53,990 bases of DNA from Pseudomonadota bacterium. Its GTDB lineage: Bacteria; Pseudomonadota; Gammaproteobacteria; Steroidobacterales; Steroidobacteraceae. Numbering within the stretch: position 1 is the first letter of the stretch; the number at the start of each line of letters is the position of its first letter. Below are positions 1 through 9,828 of this stretch, piece by piece. A model generated the notes under the pieces. The model was given only the letters and a program-made list of their open reading frames with translations, ran no database searches and was not told the DNA's origin. The DNA lies in NCBI GenBank assembly GCA_021809525.1, contig JAKAYU010000002.1, positions 1-53,990 of the forward strand, written 5' to 3'. The position numbers and the translations under genes were made by a program.

Positions 1-165
1 GTTGAGCAGCACCGTGTGGCCGAGGTGCAGATCCGGCGCGGTCGGATCGAACCCCGCCTTCACGCGCAGCGGCGCGCCGCGGCGCAGCTTGCGGGTGAGG
101 TCGGCGGTGAGCAGCACCTCGTGGGCGCCGCGCTCGAGTTCGGGCAGCTGTTCATCGGGGGTCAT
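1..165 (-). CDS. tyrS: Tyrosyl-tRNA synthetase, N-terminal part (runs off the window)
   Basis: Only the first 55 codons are present; the gene continues beyond position 1. The ATG at 165-163 opens a reading frame with a charged helix ([18 protein letters not shown]) followed by [18 protein letters not shown]. The AGFDPT segment and HLGH, the class I synthetase HIGH motif, are the usual start of bacterial TyrS. The enzyme charges tRNA-Tyr in the cytoplasm. It is transcribed leftward, divergent from ppk1, with about 140 bases between the two starts. Identification rests on this short segment, but the motif spacing is highly characteristic. TyrS has subfamilies and the fragment is too short to choose between them. 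Confidence 0.88.
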   Translation of the reverse strand, partial: MTPDEQLPELERGAHEVLLTADLTRKLRRGAPLRVKAGFDPTAPDLHLGHTVLLN

Positions 166-307
166 GGGCGTCAGATCGGCAGTCCAGGTCGCGCGGGCCC
201 GCTCGGCCGCGCCGCCAAGTGTATGCGAACGGGCGGTCCGGCAGGAATCGGCCCGCCGGGGCGGCCCGCGCATGCGCGCCGGGCCGAACTCTGCTTTACT
301 CTGGCCA

Positions 308-2398
308 ATGGACGCGCAGGACCTGAAGTCGCCGCAGCTGTACATCAACCGCGAGCTCTCGCTGCTCGAGTTCAATCAGCGCGTCCTCGCACAGGCGTGC
401 GAGGAGTCGGTGCCGCTGCTCGAGCGGCTGCGCTTCCTCGCCATCGCCTCGGGCAACCTCGATGAGTTCTTCGAGATCCGCGTCGCGGGGCTGAAGCAGC
501 TGCAGGAGCTCGGCTCCGGGCTCACCGCCGCCGACGGCCTGTCGATCGAGGAGCAGCTCGGCGCCATCCACGAGCGCGCCGAACGGCTGGTGGCCGGACA
601 GTACCGCTGCCTGAACGAGATGCTGCTGCCGCAGCTCGCCGAGCACGACATCCTGCTGCTCGGGCACAACGACTGGAGCGAGGCTGCGCACGGCTGGCTC
701 GAGCGGTATTTCGAGCTGGAAGTCGAGCCGGTGCTGAGCCCCCTCGGGCTTGATCCGGCACGCCCCTTTCCGCGCATCCAGAACAAGAGCCTGAACTTCA
801 TCGTGCGGCTCGAGGGGCGCGACGCGTTCGGCCGCGACAGCGAACTGGCGATCGTGGAGGCGCCGCGCTCGCTGCCGCGGGTGGTGCCGGTGCCGACCGA
901 AGGGCCACAGCGCATCCTGGTGCTGCTCACCGGCATCGTGCAGGCGTTCGTGCAGCGGCTGTTCACGGGCATCCGGGTGCTCGGCTGCTACCAGTTCCGC
1001 CTGACGCGCAACAGCGACCTGTTCGTCGACGAGGAGGAGATCGACGACCTGCGCCGCGCGCTCGAAGGCGAGCTCGCGCACCGGCGCTACGGTGCGGCGG
1101 TGCGGCTCGAGACCTCGAGCGACTGCCCGCCCGACATCGTGCAGTTCCTGCAGCGCCAGTTCGCCCTCGGGGAGCTCGACACCTACCGCATGAGCGGACC
1201 GGTCAATCTCAACCGGCTCTCGGCCGTGTACGAGCTGGTGCCGCGGCCGGACCTCAAATATCCGCCCTTCACGCCGGGACTGCCGCGGCGGCTTGCCGGC
1301 GGCGCCGACCTGTTCGCGGCCATCCGGCAGAAGGACCTGTTGCTGCACCACCCCTATCAGAGCTTTGCCCCCGTGATGGACTTCCTGCGCCAAGCGGCCG
1401 CCGACCCGCAGGTGCTCGCGATCAAGCAGACGCTCTACCGCGCCGGGAGCGACTCGCCGATCGTCGATGCGCTGGTGGCCGCCGCCAGTGCCGGCAAAGA
1501 TGTGACCGTGATCATCGAGCTGCGCGCACGCTTCGACGAGGAGGCGAACATCGAGCTGTCGAACCGGCTGCAGGAGGCCGGCGCGCACGTGATGTACGGC
1601 GTGGTCGGCTACAAGACCCACGCCAAGCTCGCCATGGTGGTGCGGCGCGAGCCCGGCGGTATCCGCCGCTACTGCCACCTCGGCACCGGCAACTACCACC
1701 CGCGCACCGCCAGGCAATACACCGATTACGGGCTGTTCACCTGCCGCGACGAAGTCGGCCAGGATGTGCACGAGCTGTTTCTCGAGCTCACGAGCCTCAC
1801 GCGCACCCCGCGCCTGCACTGTCTGATGCAGTCGCCGTTCGGCCTGCATGAGGCGATTCTTGCCAAGATCGAGCGCGAGAGCGAGCACGCGCGCGCCGGA
1901 CGGCCGGCGCGCATCATCGCCAAGATGAACGCGCTGGTCGAGCAGCAGGCGATCGAGGCGCTCTATCGCGCCTCGCGCGCGGGCGTGAAGATCGAGCTGC
2001 TCGTGCGCGGCGTGTGCGCGCTACGCCCGGGGGTGCCGGGCGTGTCGGAAAACATCGAGGTACGCTCGATCGTCGGGCGCTTCCTCGAGCACTCGCGCGT
2101 GTTCTACTTCGAGAACGGCGGGACGAGCGAGATCTATTGCGCAAGCGCTGACTGGATGGAGCGCAACTTCTTCCACCGCATCGAGGTGGCCTTCCCGATC
2201 GGGCGGCCCTCGCACCGCCAGCGCATCCTCGAGGATCTGCTGCTCGCGCTCAGCGACAACTCGCAGGCTTGGCGGCTGCTGCCCGACGGCCGCTACGAAC
2301 GGCTCACGTCCCCGGAGCAGACGCGGGTCAGCTCGCAGGTCGAGCTGCTCGCGCGCAATGCCGCCGGCACACTGTTCGGCCCGCCGGGCGGCGCCTGA
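308..2398 (+). CDS. ppk1: Polyphosphate kinase 1
   Basis: A 696-residue protein, the normal length for PPK1, which reversibly polymerises the gamma-phosphate of ATP into inorganic polyphosphate. The N-terminus ([16 protein letters not shown], then [13 protein letters not shown]) is the PPK1 N domain. The phospholipase-D-like catalytic half carries YKTHAKLAM with His438 and [19 protein letters not shown] with His457, the two conserved histidines of the family. The frame stays open upstream of 308, but the upstream residues are low-complexity and unlike PPK1, whereas [17 protein letters not shown] fits the family start. It is convergent with ppx, with only 13 bases between the two stops. Confidence 0.96.
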   Translation: MDAQDLKSPQLYINRELSLLEFNQRVLAQACEESVPLLERLRFLAIASGNLDEFFEIRVAGLKQLQELGSGLTAADGLSIEEQLGAIHERAERLVAGQYRCLNEMLLPQLAEHDILLLGHNDWSEAAHGWLERYFELEVEPVLSPLGLDPARPFPRIQNKSLNFIVRLEGRDAFGRDSELAIVEAPRSLPRVVPVPTEGPQRILVLLTGIVQAFVQRLFTGIRVLGCYQFRLTRNSDLFVDEEEIDDLRRALEGELAHRRYGAAVRLETSSDCPPDIVQFLQRQFALGELDTYRMSGPVNLNRLSAVYELVPRPDLKYPPFTPGLPRRLAGGADLFAAIRQKDLLLHHPYQSFAPVMDFLRQAAADPQVLAIKQTLYRAGSDSPIVDALVAAASAGKDVTVIIELRARFDEEANIELSNRLQEAGAHVMYGVVGYKTHAKLAMVVRREPGGIRRYCHLGTGNYHPRTARQYTDYGLFTCRDEVGQDVHELFLELTSLTRTPRLHCLMQSPFGLHEAILAKIERESEHARAGRPARIIAKMNALVEQQAIEALYRASRAGVKIELLVRGVCALRPGVPGVSENIEVRSIVGRFLEHSRVFYFENGGTSEIYCASADWMERNFFHRIEVAFPIGRPSHRQRILEDLLLALSDNSQAWRLLPDGRYERLTSPEQTRVSSQVELLARNAAGTLFGPPGGA

Positions 2399-2411
2399 GC
2401 GGCGCGGCGGC

Positions 2412-3965
2412 TCAACGCCGCCGGCGCGTCAGGCGCAGCCGCAGGCCGATGGCGCGCAGATACTGCTCCTCCAGACGCAGATCGGCCTCGGTGAGCGGAT
2501 GATCGGCCAGCCAGCGTGACGGGAAGGCGAGCTGCAGCGATCTGGCGCCCGCGGTAAGCCTGATCCGCGGCAGCGGGCCACGTTCGCGCCCGCGATGCAG
2601 CAGCACCGCGAGGCGCAGCAGCACGATCAAGTGCAGCGCGGCGCGATCCCAGGGCGGCACCAGCGCGGCGAGCCCCTCGCGCGAGAGCTTGCGGCGGTGC
2701 GCGCCGACCACGCGCGCGAGCAGGCTCTGCTCGCCGCGGGAAAATCCCGGCATGTCGGCGTTTTCGAGCAGATACGCCCCGTGGCGGTGGTAGCCGCTGT
2801 GGGCCACATCGAGGCCGATCTCGTGCAGCCGCGCCGCCCACTTCAGCATCAAGGCAGCCTCAGGCTCGGCGCGCAGCTTCCAGGCATCGCGCGCGCCGTC
2901 GAGAAACTTCAGCGCCGTCGCCGCCACGCGCTCGGCCTGTTCGCCGTCAACGTGATAGCGCAGCTGCATGCTGCGCACGGTGCGCTCGCGGGCATCCTCG
3001 TCCGTGTTGCGCCCGATCATGTCGTAGAGCAGACCCTCGCGCAGCGCCCCGTCGGCGATGCGCATCTCCTTCAGGCCGAGGACCGCAAACACCTCCGCCA
3101 GAATGGCAAGCCCGCCGGGGAACACCGGGCGACGGTCATCGGTGACCGTCGCGAACTCGAGCGCCCGGATGTGGCCGGCGGCCAGCACCGCATCCACCAG
3201 GCGCTCAAGCCCCCCGGCGGTGATGAGCGTGGCGCGTGGACTCAACTCGCGGATCGCCTCGCCGATGGCGCGCACCGTGCCGGAACTGCCGGCGCAATGC
3301 TGCCAGCCGCGCCGCCGGAACGCGTTGCGCACCGGCGCCAACTGCAGCCGCGCGGCGAGCCGCGCCGCGGTCATGCGTTTGGCGGAGATCTTCCCGTCGC
3401 CGAAGTACCGCTCGCTCAGCACCACGCACCCGACGCGCAGGCTCTCGAGCTCGATCGGGTGCAGCCCCTGGCCGATGATCAGCTCGGTGCTGCCGCCGCC
3501 GATGTCCACGATCAGCCGCCGGCCGGGCTCGCGCGGCAGGTTGGTCGCGACGCCCGCATAGATCAGGCGCGCCTCTTCGCGGCCGGAGATGATCTCGATG
3601 GGATGGCCCAACGCCGCGCGCGCGCGCGCGAGGAACGACTCCTTGCGGTGCGCGAGTCGCAGCGCGCTGGTGCCGACCGCGCGCACGCTGCCGGCGCGCA
3701 TGGCGCGTAGGCGCTGGCCGAAGCGCTGCAGGCAGGCGATCGCACGCTCGGCCACCGCCGGATCGATGCGGCCGTTTTCCTCCACGCCGGAGGCGAGCCG
3801 CACCATCTCGCGCAGCCGGTCGATGATGACCAGCTGGCCGTGGGAGTACCTCGCCACGACCATGTGGAAGCTGTTCGAGCCGAGATCGACCGCCGCGAGA
3901 ACCTCGGGGCGGGAGCGGGTGGTGCTGCGGGCGGTGCGGAGTGTGCGGGAGTCGGCCGGACGCAC
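2412..3965 (-). CDS. ppx: Exopolyphosphatase, Ppx/GppA family
   Basis: About 517 residues. The actin-fold phosphatase domain shows AAVDLGSNSFHMVVARY near the N-terminus, SGREEARLIYAG with the catalytic-type glutamate, and IVDIGGGSTELI. The C-terminal half has an HD-type helical domain (ARLHEIGL, then YHRHGAYLL), as in long Ppx proteins. It releases phosphate from polyphosphate ends, opposing the neighbouring ppk1. I chose the GTG at 3965 because no ATG lies close to the conserved start and it falls 16 bases after the erpA stop. The open frame continues to 4085 but would then overlap erpA. Ppx and GppA (pppGpp phosphatase) cannot be separated by eye; pairing with ppk1 favours Ppx. Confidence 0.9.
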   Translation of the reverse strand: MRPADSRTLRTARSTTRSRPEVLAAVDLGSNSFHMVVARYSHGQLVIIDRLREMVRLASGVEENGRIDPAVAERAIACLQRFGQRLRAMRAGSVRAVGTSALRLAHRKESFLARARAALGHPIEIISGREEARLIYAGVATNLPREPGRRLIVDIGGGSTELIIGQGLHPIELESLRVGCVVLSERYFGDGKISAKRMTAARLAARLQLAPVRNAFRRRGWQHCAGSSGTVRAIGEAIRELSPRATLITAGGLERLVDAVLAAGHIRALEFATVTDDRRPVFPGGLAILAEVFAVLGLKEMRIADGALREGLLYDMIGRNTDEDARERTVRSMQLRYHVDGEQAERVAATALKFLDGARDAWKLRAEPEAALMLKWAARLHEIGLDVAHSGYHRHGAYLLENADMPGFSRGEQSLLARVVGAHRRKLSREGLAALVPPWDRAALHLIVLLRLAVLLHRGRERGPLPRIRLTAGARSLQLAFPSRWLADHPLTEADLRLEEQYLRAIGLRLRLTRRRR

Positions 3966-3981
3966 GCGGCTTGCCGCCGGC

Positions 3982-4335
3982 TCAGGCGGAGAACGAAGAG
4001 CCGCAGCCGCAGGTGGTCGTCGCGTTGGGGTTGCGGATGACGAACTGCGCGCCGTCCAGCCCCTCGCGGTAATCGATCTCCGCACCCATCAGGTACTGCA
4101 CGCTCATCGGATCGACCAGCAGCTTCACGCCCTGATTCTCGACGCAGGTGTCCCCGTCCTGGACCTGTTCATCGAATTCGAACCCATACTGCAGGCCCGA
4201 GCAGCCGCCGCCCTGCACGAACACGCGCAGCATGAGATTGGGATTGCCTTCGCCGCGGATCAGGTCGCCGACCTTGCGCGCGGCCGCGTCGGTGAAAACG
4301 AGAGCGGAGTCCGAGGTCATTTCGGTGGTATTCAT
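3982..4335 (-). CDS. erpA: Iron-sulfur cluster insertion protein ErpA
   Basis: A 117-residue A-type iron-sulfur carrier. The three cluster-binding cysteines are Cys45 ([12 protein letters not shown]), Cys109 and Cys111 ([10 protein letters not shown]), the invariant CxnCxC pattern. ErpA delivers [4Fe-4S] or [2Fe-2S] clusters to apo-enzymes in the cytoplasm. ErpA, IscA and SufA are similar. ErpA is chosen because the gene stands apart from any isc or suf operon and beside a DUF6776 gene, an arrangement common in Gammaproteobacteria. It is read leftward between the DUF6776 gene and ppx. Confidence 0.93.
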   Translation of the reverse strand: MNTTEMTSDSALVFTDAAARKVGDLIRGEGNPNLMLRVFVQGGGCSGLQYGFEFDEQVQDGDTCVENQGVKLLVDPMSVQYLMGAEIDYREGLDGAQFVIRNPNATTTCGCGSSFSA

Positions 4336-4397
4336 GTGAACAGTCTAGGAGTTGCGCGGGCGCAGGTCAAAACCCGCCTGCCCTGCACCGGCCGCGG

Positions 4398-5123
4398 TCA
4401 CGGCACCGACACCGCGCTCCAGGGGTAGGTCTGAATGAGCGGCGCGATGTTCGAGCGGCTCGAGCGCACCGTCACGGTCAGGTGTGCGGGCTTGAATCCC
4501 GGCGGCAGCACGAGTTCCTCCTTGAACTCCTGGTAGTAGCGGAAGCGGTATTTCAGGTCGGCGCGCTTGCCCGTGAGCAGCTGATTGCCGAGCGTCGCGC
4601 CGCCCGGACCCTCGCCGCCCGCGCTCAGACCCACCGTACCGCTCACTTCGCCGTCGGGACGGCCGGTGCGCAGCAGCGAGATGTCCACGCGGTAGTGCAG
4701 CGGCCGCTTGCCCGGGGAGAGCAGCACCTCACCGACCCGCAGGCCGATCGGCGGGGCCCCCTGGGCGACCACGCCGCGATAAAACGCCAGCTTCTCGCTC
4801 TGGCGGGCAATCTGGGCCTGTAGCTGCGCAATGGTCCGGGTGACGACCTGCTCAGCGTGCGCGTGGCCCGCGTTGATGGTCTGCAGCTCCACCACGCGTG
4901 TCTGCAGCGCGCGGTTGTCGCTCTTCAGCAGCGCGATCTCGTTGCGCAGGACGTCCCGCTCGTGCATCGCCGCGAGGATGCTGTAACCGGCGGTGTTGCG
5001 GCCGATCTCGAAGGCCAGGTAGAGCACGAGCAGCGCGCCCAGCGCAAGGGCGGTGGTCAGCGCGCGCGTACGCCACACTGCGCCGTGGGCCTGGGAAGCG
5101 GGAGGCAAGCTCGGCTCGTTCAC
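4398..5123 (-). CDS. DUF6776-type membrane-anchored coiled-coil protein
   Basis: 241 residues of unknown function. A transmembrane segment at about residues 22-42 (LTTALALGALLVLYLAFEIG) is followed by a coiled coil at about 55-120 (LRNEIALLKSDNRALQTRV and onward) and a C-terminal beta-rich domain ending NIAPLIQTYPWSAVSVP. This layout matches the DUF6776 family found beside erpA in Gammaproteobacteria. In relatives a bactofilin gene often sits between them, and none is present here. The start is GTG, overlapping the rppH stop by four bases (GTGA), so translation is probably coupled. Most of the protein should lie in the periplasm. Confidence 0.75.
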   Translation of the reverse strand: MNEPSLPPASQAHGAVWRTRALTTALALGALLVLYLAFEIGRNTAGYSILAAMHERDVLRNEIALLKSDNRALQTRVVELQTINAGHAHAEQVVTRTIAQLQAQIARQSEKLAFYRGVVAQGAPPIGLRVGEVLLSPGKRPLHYRVDISLLRTGRPDGEVSGTVGLSAGGEGPGGATLGNQLLTGKRADLKYRFRYYQEFKEELVLPPGFKPAHLTVTVRSSRSNIAPLIQTYPWSAVSVP

Positions 5124-5716
5124 GGGGCCTCATCCATCGCGGCGGCGGACGGACGGGGCCGCTGCGTCAGTTCATCCCACCACTGCGGCAGCGCGGGCAG
5201 CCCGGTCGGGAAGGCGAGCGGCGCCAGCTCCGTCAGCGCGCGCTGATAGACCCTGCGCTTGAAGTAGATCACCTCGCGCACCGGCTCCCAGAACTCCGCC
5301 CAGCGCCACTCGTCGAATTCCGGCTCCGTGGTGCTCTGGAAATCGAATTCCGCCACCTCATGGCGTAGCCGCAGCAGGAACCAGCGCTGCTTCTGCCCGA
5401 TGCACAGCGGATGCCGATTGCGGCGGATGTAGCGCGCCGGCAGCCGGTAGCGCAGCCACCGCGCGGTGGACCCGAGCAGCTCGACGTCCTGGGAGGCGAG
5501 CCCGATCTCCTCGTGCAGCTCGCGGAAGAGGGCCTCCTCGAGACCCTCCCCCGCACGAATACCTCCCTGCGGAAACTGCCAGCCCTTGCCGCCGGCGCGC
5601 CGGCCGAGAAACACATCGCCGTCGCGACGCATCAGCACGATGCCGACGTTCGCCCGGAATCCGTCGGAGTCGATGAGGTCGCTGCCTGCGCCGCTGTCTG
5701 GCCCGAGTGCAATCAT
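5120..5716 (-). CDS. rppH: RNA pyrophosphohydrolase RppH
   Basis: 198 residues with a Nudix box at residues 51-73 (G-x5-E-x7-REL-HEE-IGL) that fits the consensus exactly. The N-terminal FRANVGIVLMRRDGDVFLGRR and the FPQGG before the box are typical of RppH/NudH. The enzyme removes pyrophosphate from the 5' triphosphate of mRNA and so starts RNase E-dependent decay. The chosen ATG at 5716-5714 lies 13 bases downstream of the tyrA stop; the longer open frame would overlap tyrA. About 22 residues precede the conserved domain, slightly more than usual. It is probably co-transcribed with tyrA upstream and the DUF6776 gene downstream. Confidence 0.92.
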   Translation of the reverse strand: MIALGPDSGAGSDLIDSDGFRANVGIVLMRRDGDVFLGRRAGGKGWQFPQGGIRAGEGLEEALFRELHEEIGLASQDVELLGSTARWLRYRLPARYIRRNRHPLCIGQKQRWFLLRLRHEVAEFDFQSTTEPEFDEWRWAEFWEPVREVIYFKRRVYQRALTELAPLAFPTGLPALPQWWDELTQRPRPSAAAMDEAP

Positions 5717-5729
5717 CACGTTGGCATCC

Positions 5730-6854
5730 CTAGGCGCGCCGCTCGGCGGCGCTGCGCCGATCCTCCAGGTACTCGCGGCCCTGGCGCATGAGCGCGACGA
5801 ACGTAGCGTGATCGCGCGAGAGCACGGCCGTACGGATGCGCTCGACCGACTTGACCAGCGCCTCGAGCGACTCCGCACCGTAGTCGTTTAGGCTCTGGAT
5901 CTCGTAGTACAGATCCGGGCTCTCCTGCGCCACGCAGCTCGCCACATCGAGCTGCGCATCGAAGGTGGTGCTCGACATGCGCGCCAGTTTCGGGGCCGCC
6001 TCACCGCTTTCGGCAAGCGCGGTGAAGAACGCAATGTTCACGGCGTGCGACAGCCCGAGCACGTACGCGATGAGTCGGTCATGATCATCGAGACTCATCA
6101 CCACCTGTTCGGCCATGGTCGGCGCGAACAGCTCGCGCGCCGCCGCAAGCGCCTCGACCTGGCCGAGATCGACGAAAATGACGTGCCGCCCGGAGAGCAG
6201 CTCGGTGTCCGGTCCGAACATCGGATGCACCGAGGTCACGCGGCAGCCGTGCGACTTCAGCGCGAGCAGCCCGGCGCGCAACGGCGACTTCAGCGAGCCG
6301 ACATCGAAGATGACGCCCTGGGGGCGCCGCAGTGCCAGATCGCGCAGGATGGCGTCGGTCGCCGCGAGCGGCGTGGCGAGCACGATGAAGTCGTGCGTGA
6401 GATCGCTGCCGCGCCAGTCCGCCACGGCGGGCACCCCATCGGTGCCGCCCTGCGGGTCGGCCACCTCGACGGCAAAGCCCTGGGACGTGAGAAACTGGAC
6501 GAACCAGCGGCCCATCTTGCCCGCGCCGCCGATGACGAGCGCGCGCCGGCCCGAGCCGGCGCCGTGCGCCGCGACGCTCGCCTGCTCCTGCGTGGTGAGG
6601 GAGGCGCGAATGAGCAGGTGCAGCAGCTCCTCGGCGAGCGCCGGGGAGACGCCGAGCTCGGCCGCGGCAGTGCGCGCGCCCATGATCACGTCGCGTTCGC
6701 GCCCGTAATCCCGGGTCGGGCGGCCGGTGGCGCGCTTGACCCGCGCCACCTCGGCGCTCAGCGCCTTGCGTTCGGCCGCGAGCTCGATGAACTGACGGTC
6801 GAGCGCGGTGAGCCGGCGGCGCAAATCCTCCAATGTCAAATCGTCCCGGGTCAT
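5730..6854 (-). CDS. tyrA: Bifunctional chorismate mutase / prephenate dehydrogenase (T-protein)
   Basis: 374 residues with two fused activities of tyrosine synthesis. Residues 1 to about 90 are an AroQ-type chorismate mutase ([20 protein letters not shown]). From about 100 a Rossmann domain begins with GGAGKMG at 109-115, followed by VGSLKSPL and HPMFGP at 210-215, as in TyrA dehydrogenases. The length equals that of enteric T-proteins. It converts chorismate to prephenate and then oxidatively decarboxylates it to 4-hydroxyphenylpyruvate. It is the first gene of a leftward run tyrA-rppH-DUF6776-erpA-ppx, and it diverges from pdxH with about 120 bases between starts. Confidence 0.95.
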   Translation of the reverse strand: MTRDDLTLEDLRRRLTALDRQFIELAAERKALSAEVARVKRATGRPTRDYGRERDVIMGARTAAAELGVSPALAEELLHLLIRASLTTQEQASVAAHGAGSGRRALVIGGAGKMGRWFVQFLTSQGFAVEVADPQGGTDGVPAVADWRGSDLTHDFIVLATPLAATDAILRDLALRRPQGVIFDVGSLKSPLRAGLLALKSHGCRVTSVHPMFGPDTELLSGRHVIFVDLGQVEALAAARELFAPTMAEQVVMSLDDHDRLIAYVLGLSHAVNIAFFTALAESGEAAPKLARMSSTTFDAQLDVASCVAQESPDLYYEIQSLNDYGAESLEALVKSVERIRTAVLSRDHATFVALMRQGREYLEDRRSAAERRA

Positions 6855-6974
6855 GCAGGGTTTTCCGAAAGGTTGACCATCGCAGCAGCCCTTTCCTTGT
6901 ATCGGGCCGGCGGCGGCATCGCAAGTCGAATTTCAATCCTGCCGTACGGCGCGCCGATCCCGTACCATCGCCCC

Positions 6975-7661
6975 ATGCCCACCTCCAACGAACTCTCCGC
7001 CGCCACCCCGCCGGCCGACCCGCTCGCGCTACTCGCGCGCTGGCTCGCCGAAGCCGAGGACCGGCGCACGCAGCCGAACCCCAATGCCATGGTGCTGGCC
7101 ACCTGCGACGGCGACGGCCGCCCCTCGGCGCGCGTCGTCCTGTGCAAGGGCCTGGCGGTGCAGCCGGGCTACCTCGCCTTCTACACCAACTACCAGTCCC
7201 GCAAGGGCCGCGAGCTCGCCGCCAACCCACGTGCCGCCGCGGTCTTTCACTGGGACGCACTGCACCGCCAGGCGCGCATCGAGGGGCCGGTGCTCAAGGC
7301 GCCGTCGGCCGACAGCGACGCCTATTTCGCCTCCCGCCCCTGGCAGAGCCGGATCGGGGCCTGGGCGAGCGCCCAGAGCGAGCCGGCCGAATCCCGCCAG
7401 GAGCTCGAGCGCTCGCTCGCGGCAGCGGCCGAGCAGTTCGGGGCGCCGGCGCCGGACCCGGCGGGCGCCGATGCGCGCTTCACGGGGGCGATTCCCCGTC
7501 CGCCACACTGGGGCGGCTACCGGCTGTGGGCCGAGTCGGTCGAGCTGTGGGTCGAAGGCGCGGCGCGCATCCACGACCGGCTGCTGTGGACCCGGCCGCT
7601 GGTGTCCGCCGGCGAGGCGTTCAGGGCCGGGCCCTGGCGCGTGAGCCGTCTGCAGCCCTGA
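6975..7661 (+). CDS. pdxH: Pyridoxamine 5'-phosphate oxidase
   Basis: 228 residues, close to the usual length. It uses FMN and oxygen to make pyridoxal 5'-phosphate from pyridoxine or pyridoxamine phosphate. Family signatures include PNAMVLATCDGDGRPSARVVLCKG, the FYTNYQSRKGREL segment, SRIGAWAS, and WGGYRLWAESVELW. The end reads WRVSRLQP, close to the usual RL.P tail. The open frame extends upstream to 6045, but that region is antisense to tyrA; ATG 6975 gives a normal N-terminus. The stop lies just before the convergent rsmE. Confidence 0.95.
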   Translation: MPTSNELSAATPPADPLALLARWLAEAEDRRTQPNPNAMVLATCDGDGRPSARVVLCKGLAVQPGYLAFYTNYQSRKGRELAANPRAAAVFHWDALHRQARIEGPVLKAPSADSDAYFASRPWQSRIGAWASAQSEPAESRQELERSLAAAAEQFGAPAPDPAGADARFTGAIPRPPHWGGYRLWAESVELWVEGAARIHDRLLWTRPLVSAGEAFRAGPWRVSRLQP

Positions 7662-7670
7662 GCAGGCGCT

Positions 7671-8402
7671 TCACAGGTCCCCGAAGCGCTGCTGCAGCAG
7701 GGTGAGCGCCACCACGGCGGCGGTCTCGGTGCGCAGCACCCGCGGGCCGAGCCGCACGGGCAGAAACCCGCGGGCGAGCGCAGCGCCCGCCTCGCGCTCG
7801 GTGAGACCGCCTTCCGGCCCGATCAGCACGAGCGCCTCCGAGGCGGCCGGCGGCAGCGCCGCGAGCCCCGCGGCGCTCTGCGGGCTCGGCAACACCCTCA
7901 ATCCCTCCTCCGGCAGTGCCGCGAGAAACGCATCGAGCGTGAGCACGGCGGTGACCTGCGGAAGGCGCCTGCGCCCGCTTTGCTCGCAGGCTGCCACGGC
8001 GATGCCGTGCCAGTGGCGTTGCTTGTTGCGCGCCTGAGCTGCATCGACTCGCACGACGCTGCGCTCGGTGAGCACCGGCACGATCCGCTCGACCCCGAGC
8101 TCGACGGCTTTCTGCACGACCCAGTCCATGCGCTCGCCACGCGAGACACCCTGCGCCAGGGTCAGCCGAAGCGGCGATTCGGTCTCGCCCTCGCGCCGCT
8201 CTGCGAGCGCAACGAGCACTTCACCCTTGCGCACCGCCTCGATACGGGCGCAGTACTCCCCGCCTGCGCCGTCGAAGACGGCCAGCGGGGCGCCGACGCC
8301 GAGCCGCAGAACCCGCACGATGTGGCTGGCCGCATCGCCCCGGACGGTGCACAGGCCGCCCGCAGCGAGCGGTCCGGGCACATGGACGCGGGTCAGGCGC
8401 AC
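7671..8402 (-). CDS. rsmE: 16S rRNA (uracil-1498-N3) methyltransferase
   Basis: 243 residues from a GTG at 8402. The N-terminal PUA-like part (VRLTRVHVPGPL, then HIVRVLRLGVG) is followed by a SPOUT trefoil-knot domain with LTLAQGVSRGERMDWVVQKAVELGV, LIGPEGGLTEREA and LGPRVLRTETAAVVAL. These are the RsmE hallmarks. It methylates N3 of U1498 in the decoding centre of 16S rRNA using S-adenosylmethionine. The start overlaps the bioA stop by 10 bases, so the two genes are probably translationally coupled. The longer frame up to 8906 is antisense-like noise inside bioA. Confidence 0.93.
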   Translation of the reverse strand: MRLTRVHVPGPLAAGGLCTVRGDAASHIVRVLRLGVGAPLAVFDGAGGEYCARIEAVRKGEVLVALAERREGETESPLRLTLAQGVSRGERMDWVVQKAVELGVERIVPVLTERSVVRVDAAQARNKQRHWHGIAVAACEQSGRRRLPQVTAVLTLDAFLAALPEEGLRVLPSPQSAAGLAALPPAASEALVLIGPEGGLTEREAGAALARGFLPVRLGPRVLRTETAAVVALTLLQQRFGDL

Positions 8403-9748
8403 GTGGCGAGCTCGATCCCCTCGCGTGCCACCTCGACCATCAGATCGATCTCCTGCGGTGTCACGACATAAGGCGGCATGAAGTAGACGACGTTGCCCAA
8501 CGGGCGCAGCAGCACGCCACGGGCGAGAGCGTGCCGGTAAAGGGTGAGACCGCGCCGCTCCTGCCACGGATAGGGCGCGCGAGTAGCCTTGTCGCGCACG
8601 AGCTCGGCTGCGACGATCATGCCGCACTGGCGCACTTCCGCAACGTGGGGATGGTCCTGCAGCGTGCGGGCCCGCTCGCCGAGGCGTGCGCTGAGCGCGC
8701 GATTGCCGCCGAGGACATCCTCGCTGCGGAAGATCTCGAGGCAGGCGAGCGCCGCGCTGCAGGCGAGCGGATTGCCGGTAAAGCTGTGCGAGTGCAGGAA
8801 CGCATTGAGCTTGACGTACTCGTCGTAGAATGCCGCATAGACCGACTCGGTCGTGAGCACCGCCGAGAGCGGCAGGTACCCGGCGGTCAGTCCCTTCGAG
8901 AGGCACATCAGGTCCGGCCGGATCCCCGCCTGCTCGCAGGCGAACATCGTACCCGTGCGCCCGAAGCCGACGGCGATCTCATCGGCGATGAGGTGCACCT
9001 GGTGCCGGTCGCAGGCCTCGCGCAGCAGCTGCAGATACACCGGGTCGTACATGCGCATCCCGCCCGCGCACTGCACCAGCGGCTCGAGGATGACCGCGGC
9101 TGTCTCGTGGCCGTGCCGTTCGAGCGCCGCCTCCATGAGCGCGAATTTGCGCCGCGTGTGCTCCGCCCAGCTCTCCCCCGGCTCGCGCTCGTAGCAGTCC
9201 GGCGACGGCACGGTGATCACATCCATCAGCAGGGGCTTGTAAATGTCCTTGTACAGATCGACGTTGCCCACGGCGAGCGCCCCCAGGGTCTCGCCGTGAT
9301 AGCTGTTCGAGAGCGTGATGAAGCGGCGCTTGGCGCCGCGGCCGACGTTGCGCCAGTAGTGAAAGCTCATCTTCACCGCCACTTCGACCGCCGAGGAGCC
9401 GTTGTCGGCGTAGAAGCAGCGCGTCAGGCCGGCGGGCGCCACCGCCGTCAGCGCCTCGGAAAGCCGGATCACCGGCTCGTGCGTGAACCCGGCGAGGATC
9501 ACCTGCTCGAGCCGCTCGAGCTGCGCGCGCACCGCGGCGTTGATGCGCGGATGGGCGTGGCCGAACAGATTCACCCACCAGGAGCTGATGGCATCCAGGT
9601 AGCGCTTGCCCTCGAAGTCCTCGAGCCAGGCGCCCTCGCCGCGGCGGATGGGGATGAGCGGCACGTGCTCGTGATCCTTCATCTGCGTGCACGGGTGCCA
9701 GACGTGCGCCAGGTCGCGCTCGACGTAAGCGGCGTTGTCGGTTCTCAT
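8393..9748 (-). CDS. bioA: Adenosylmethionine-8-amino-7-oxononanoate aminotransferase
   Basis: 451 residues, a fold-type I PLP aminotransferase. The start MRTDNAAYVERDLAHVWHPCTQMKDHE is typical of BioA, as is DAISSWWVNLFGHAHP. LIADEIAVGFGRTGTMFACE precedes the PLP lysine at Lys285 (CLSKGLTAGYLPL). BioA makes 7,8-diaminopelargonate, the penultimate intermediate before dethiobiotin in biotin synthesis. No other bio gene is in the window. It starts at ATG 9748 and diverges from ampD with a very short intergenic region. Confidence 0.95.
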   Translation of the reverse strand: MRTDNAAYVERDLAHVWHPCTQMKDHEHVPLIPIRRGEGAWLEDFEGKRYLDAISSWWVNLFGHAHPRINAAVRAQLERLEQVILAGFTHEPVIRLSEALTAVAPAGLTRCFYADNGSSAVEVAVKMSFHYWRNVGRGAKRRFITLSNSYHGETLGALAVGNVDLYKDIYKPLLMDVITVPSPDCYEREPGESWAEHTRRKFALMEAALERHGHETAAVILEPLVQCAGGMRMYDPVYLQLLREACDRHQVHLIADEIAVGFGRTGTMFACEQAGIRPDLMCLSKGLTAGYLPLSAVLTTESVYAAFYDEYVKLNAFLHSHSFTGNPLACSAALACLEIFRSEDVLGGNRALSARLGERARTLQDHPHVAEVRQCGMIVAAELVRDKATRAPYPWQERRGLTLYRHALARGVLLRPLGNVVYFMPPYVVTPQEIDLMVEVAREGIELATCA

Positions 9749-9828
9749 GGCGCGATTGTGGCATGATCGGCTCTGAAGGCGGGACGCGCTCCCGCCGCGG
9801 CGGGCCTGCGCGCCCGCGCCCGACACGC

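Noticed and set aside
296-1888. 530-residue minus-strand frame across ppk1
   Set aside because: Antisense to ppk1, with no ribosome site or family features.
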